This document shows positions 5,202 through 5,242 of a stretch of DNA of 5,242 bases, piece by piece. The first letter of the stretch is position 1, and every line of letters starts with the position of its first letter. The notes below the pieces were generated by a model, which saw nothing but the letters and a program-made list of their open reading frames with translations, had not been told where the DNA came from and made no database searches. Source of the DNA: Treponema sp. (GTDB lineage Bacteria; Spirochaetota; Spirochaetia; Treponematales; Breznakiellaceae); NCBI GenBank assembly GCA_031254175.1, contig JAIRUY010000151.1, positions 1 to 5,242 of the forward strand, written 5' to 3'. A program made the translations under genes and the position numbers.

Positions 5202-5242
5202 ATGGAAATAGTTCTCACAATAGTGATAGGCGTACTTGTCAG
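5202..5242 (+). CDS. Possible start of a membrane-anchored protein, 3'-truncated by window edge
   Basis: An ATG at 5202 opens a frame of 13 codons to the window end, reading MEIVLTIVIGVLV, a strongly hydrophobic N-terminal helix. No clear Shine-Dalgarno precedes it. N-termini like this occur in many membrane-anchored proteins, including the DNA-recombination protein RmuC, but 13 residues cannot identify a family. It matters because, if it is a chromosomal gene, the integrated element would be only about 2 kb. Confidence 0.35.
   Translation, partial: MEIVLTIVIGVLV

Larger units (their letters stand above)
3225..5242 (+). mobile_element. Integrase-proximal end of a tRNA-integrated element (far end not seen)
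   Basis: A complete tyrosine recombinase lies immediately downstream of, and in the same orientation as, an intact tRNA-Ala. It is followed by an unrecognised accessory-type gene. This is the standard layout of the integrase end of a genomic island, prophage or integrative conjugative element. The upstream side (transporter, DUF2156, rlmB) is ordinary chromosome. No structural phage, conjugation or replication gene is visible, so the class of element is unknown. The right boundary is arbitrary: the element may continue past the window or may stop as early as about 5170, if the frame starting at 5202 is chromosomal. Confidence 0.6.

Overview
The window looks like chromosome from a host-associated spirochaete, most likely a Treponema relative. 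This is inferred from moderate-to-low GC, the style of the proteins, and a tRNA gene that does not encode its CCA tail. No single sequence here proves the taxonomy, and a Firmicute is not excluded.

Region 1 (1-2716, + strand) is a housekeeping-type gene run. It starts inside an AI-2E/PerM-family membrane transporter whose N-terminus lies upstream of the window. Next comes a DUF2156 (phosphatidylglycerol lysyltransferase C-terminal-like, GNAT-fold) protein, then the 23S rRNA 2'-O-methyltransferase RlmB. Gaps are about 30 nt and no promoter is visible between genes, so they probably form one operon. A short inverted repeat sits across the transporter stop codon. The best RlmB start is a GTG at 1988 with a strong Shine-Dalgarno, not the ATG 24 nt upstream.

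Region 2 (2746-3150) holds a small convergent gene on the - strand, encoding one membrane helix plus a charged coiled coil (PspB-like layout, family unknown). Behind it is a 183-nt intergenic stretch packed with inverted repeats. One of these, read on the - strand, ends in eight T's just before the small gene and resembles a terminator or attenuator. The stretch also carries a good sigma70-type promoter aimed at the tRNA.

Region 3 (3151-5242, + strand) is tRNA-Ala(GGC) followed 111 bp later by a complete tyrosine recombinase in the same orientation, then a 191-aa protein of unknown function with its own candidate promoter. This is the classic arrangement of one end of an element integrated at the 3' end of a tRNA gene. 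The tRNA-integrase gap contains a post-tRNA hairpin and a cluster of GTGAYA half-sites, including a 26-bp interrupted palindrome, which looks like a control region for the integrase. The window ends at the first 13 codons of a possible membrane-anchored protein. No second attachment site is visible, so the size and cargo of the element cannot be judged here.
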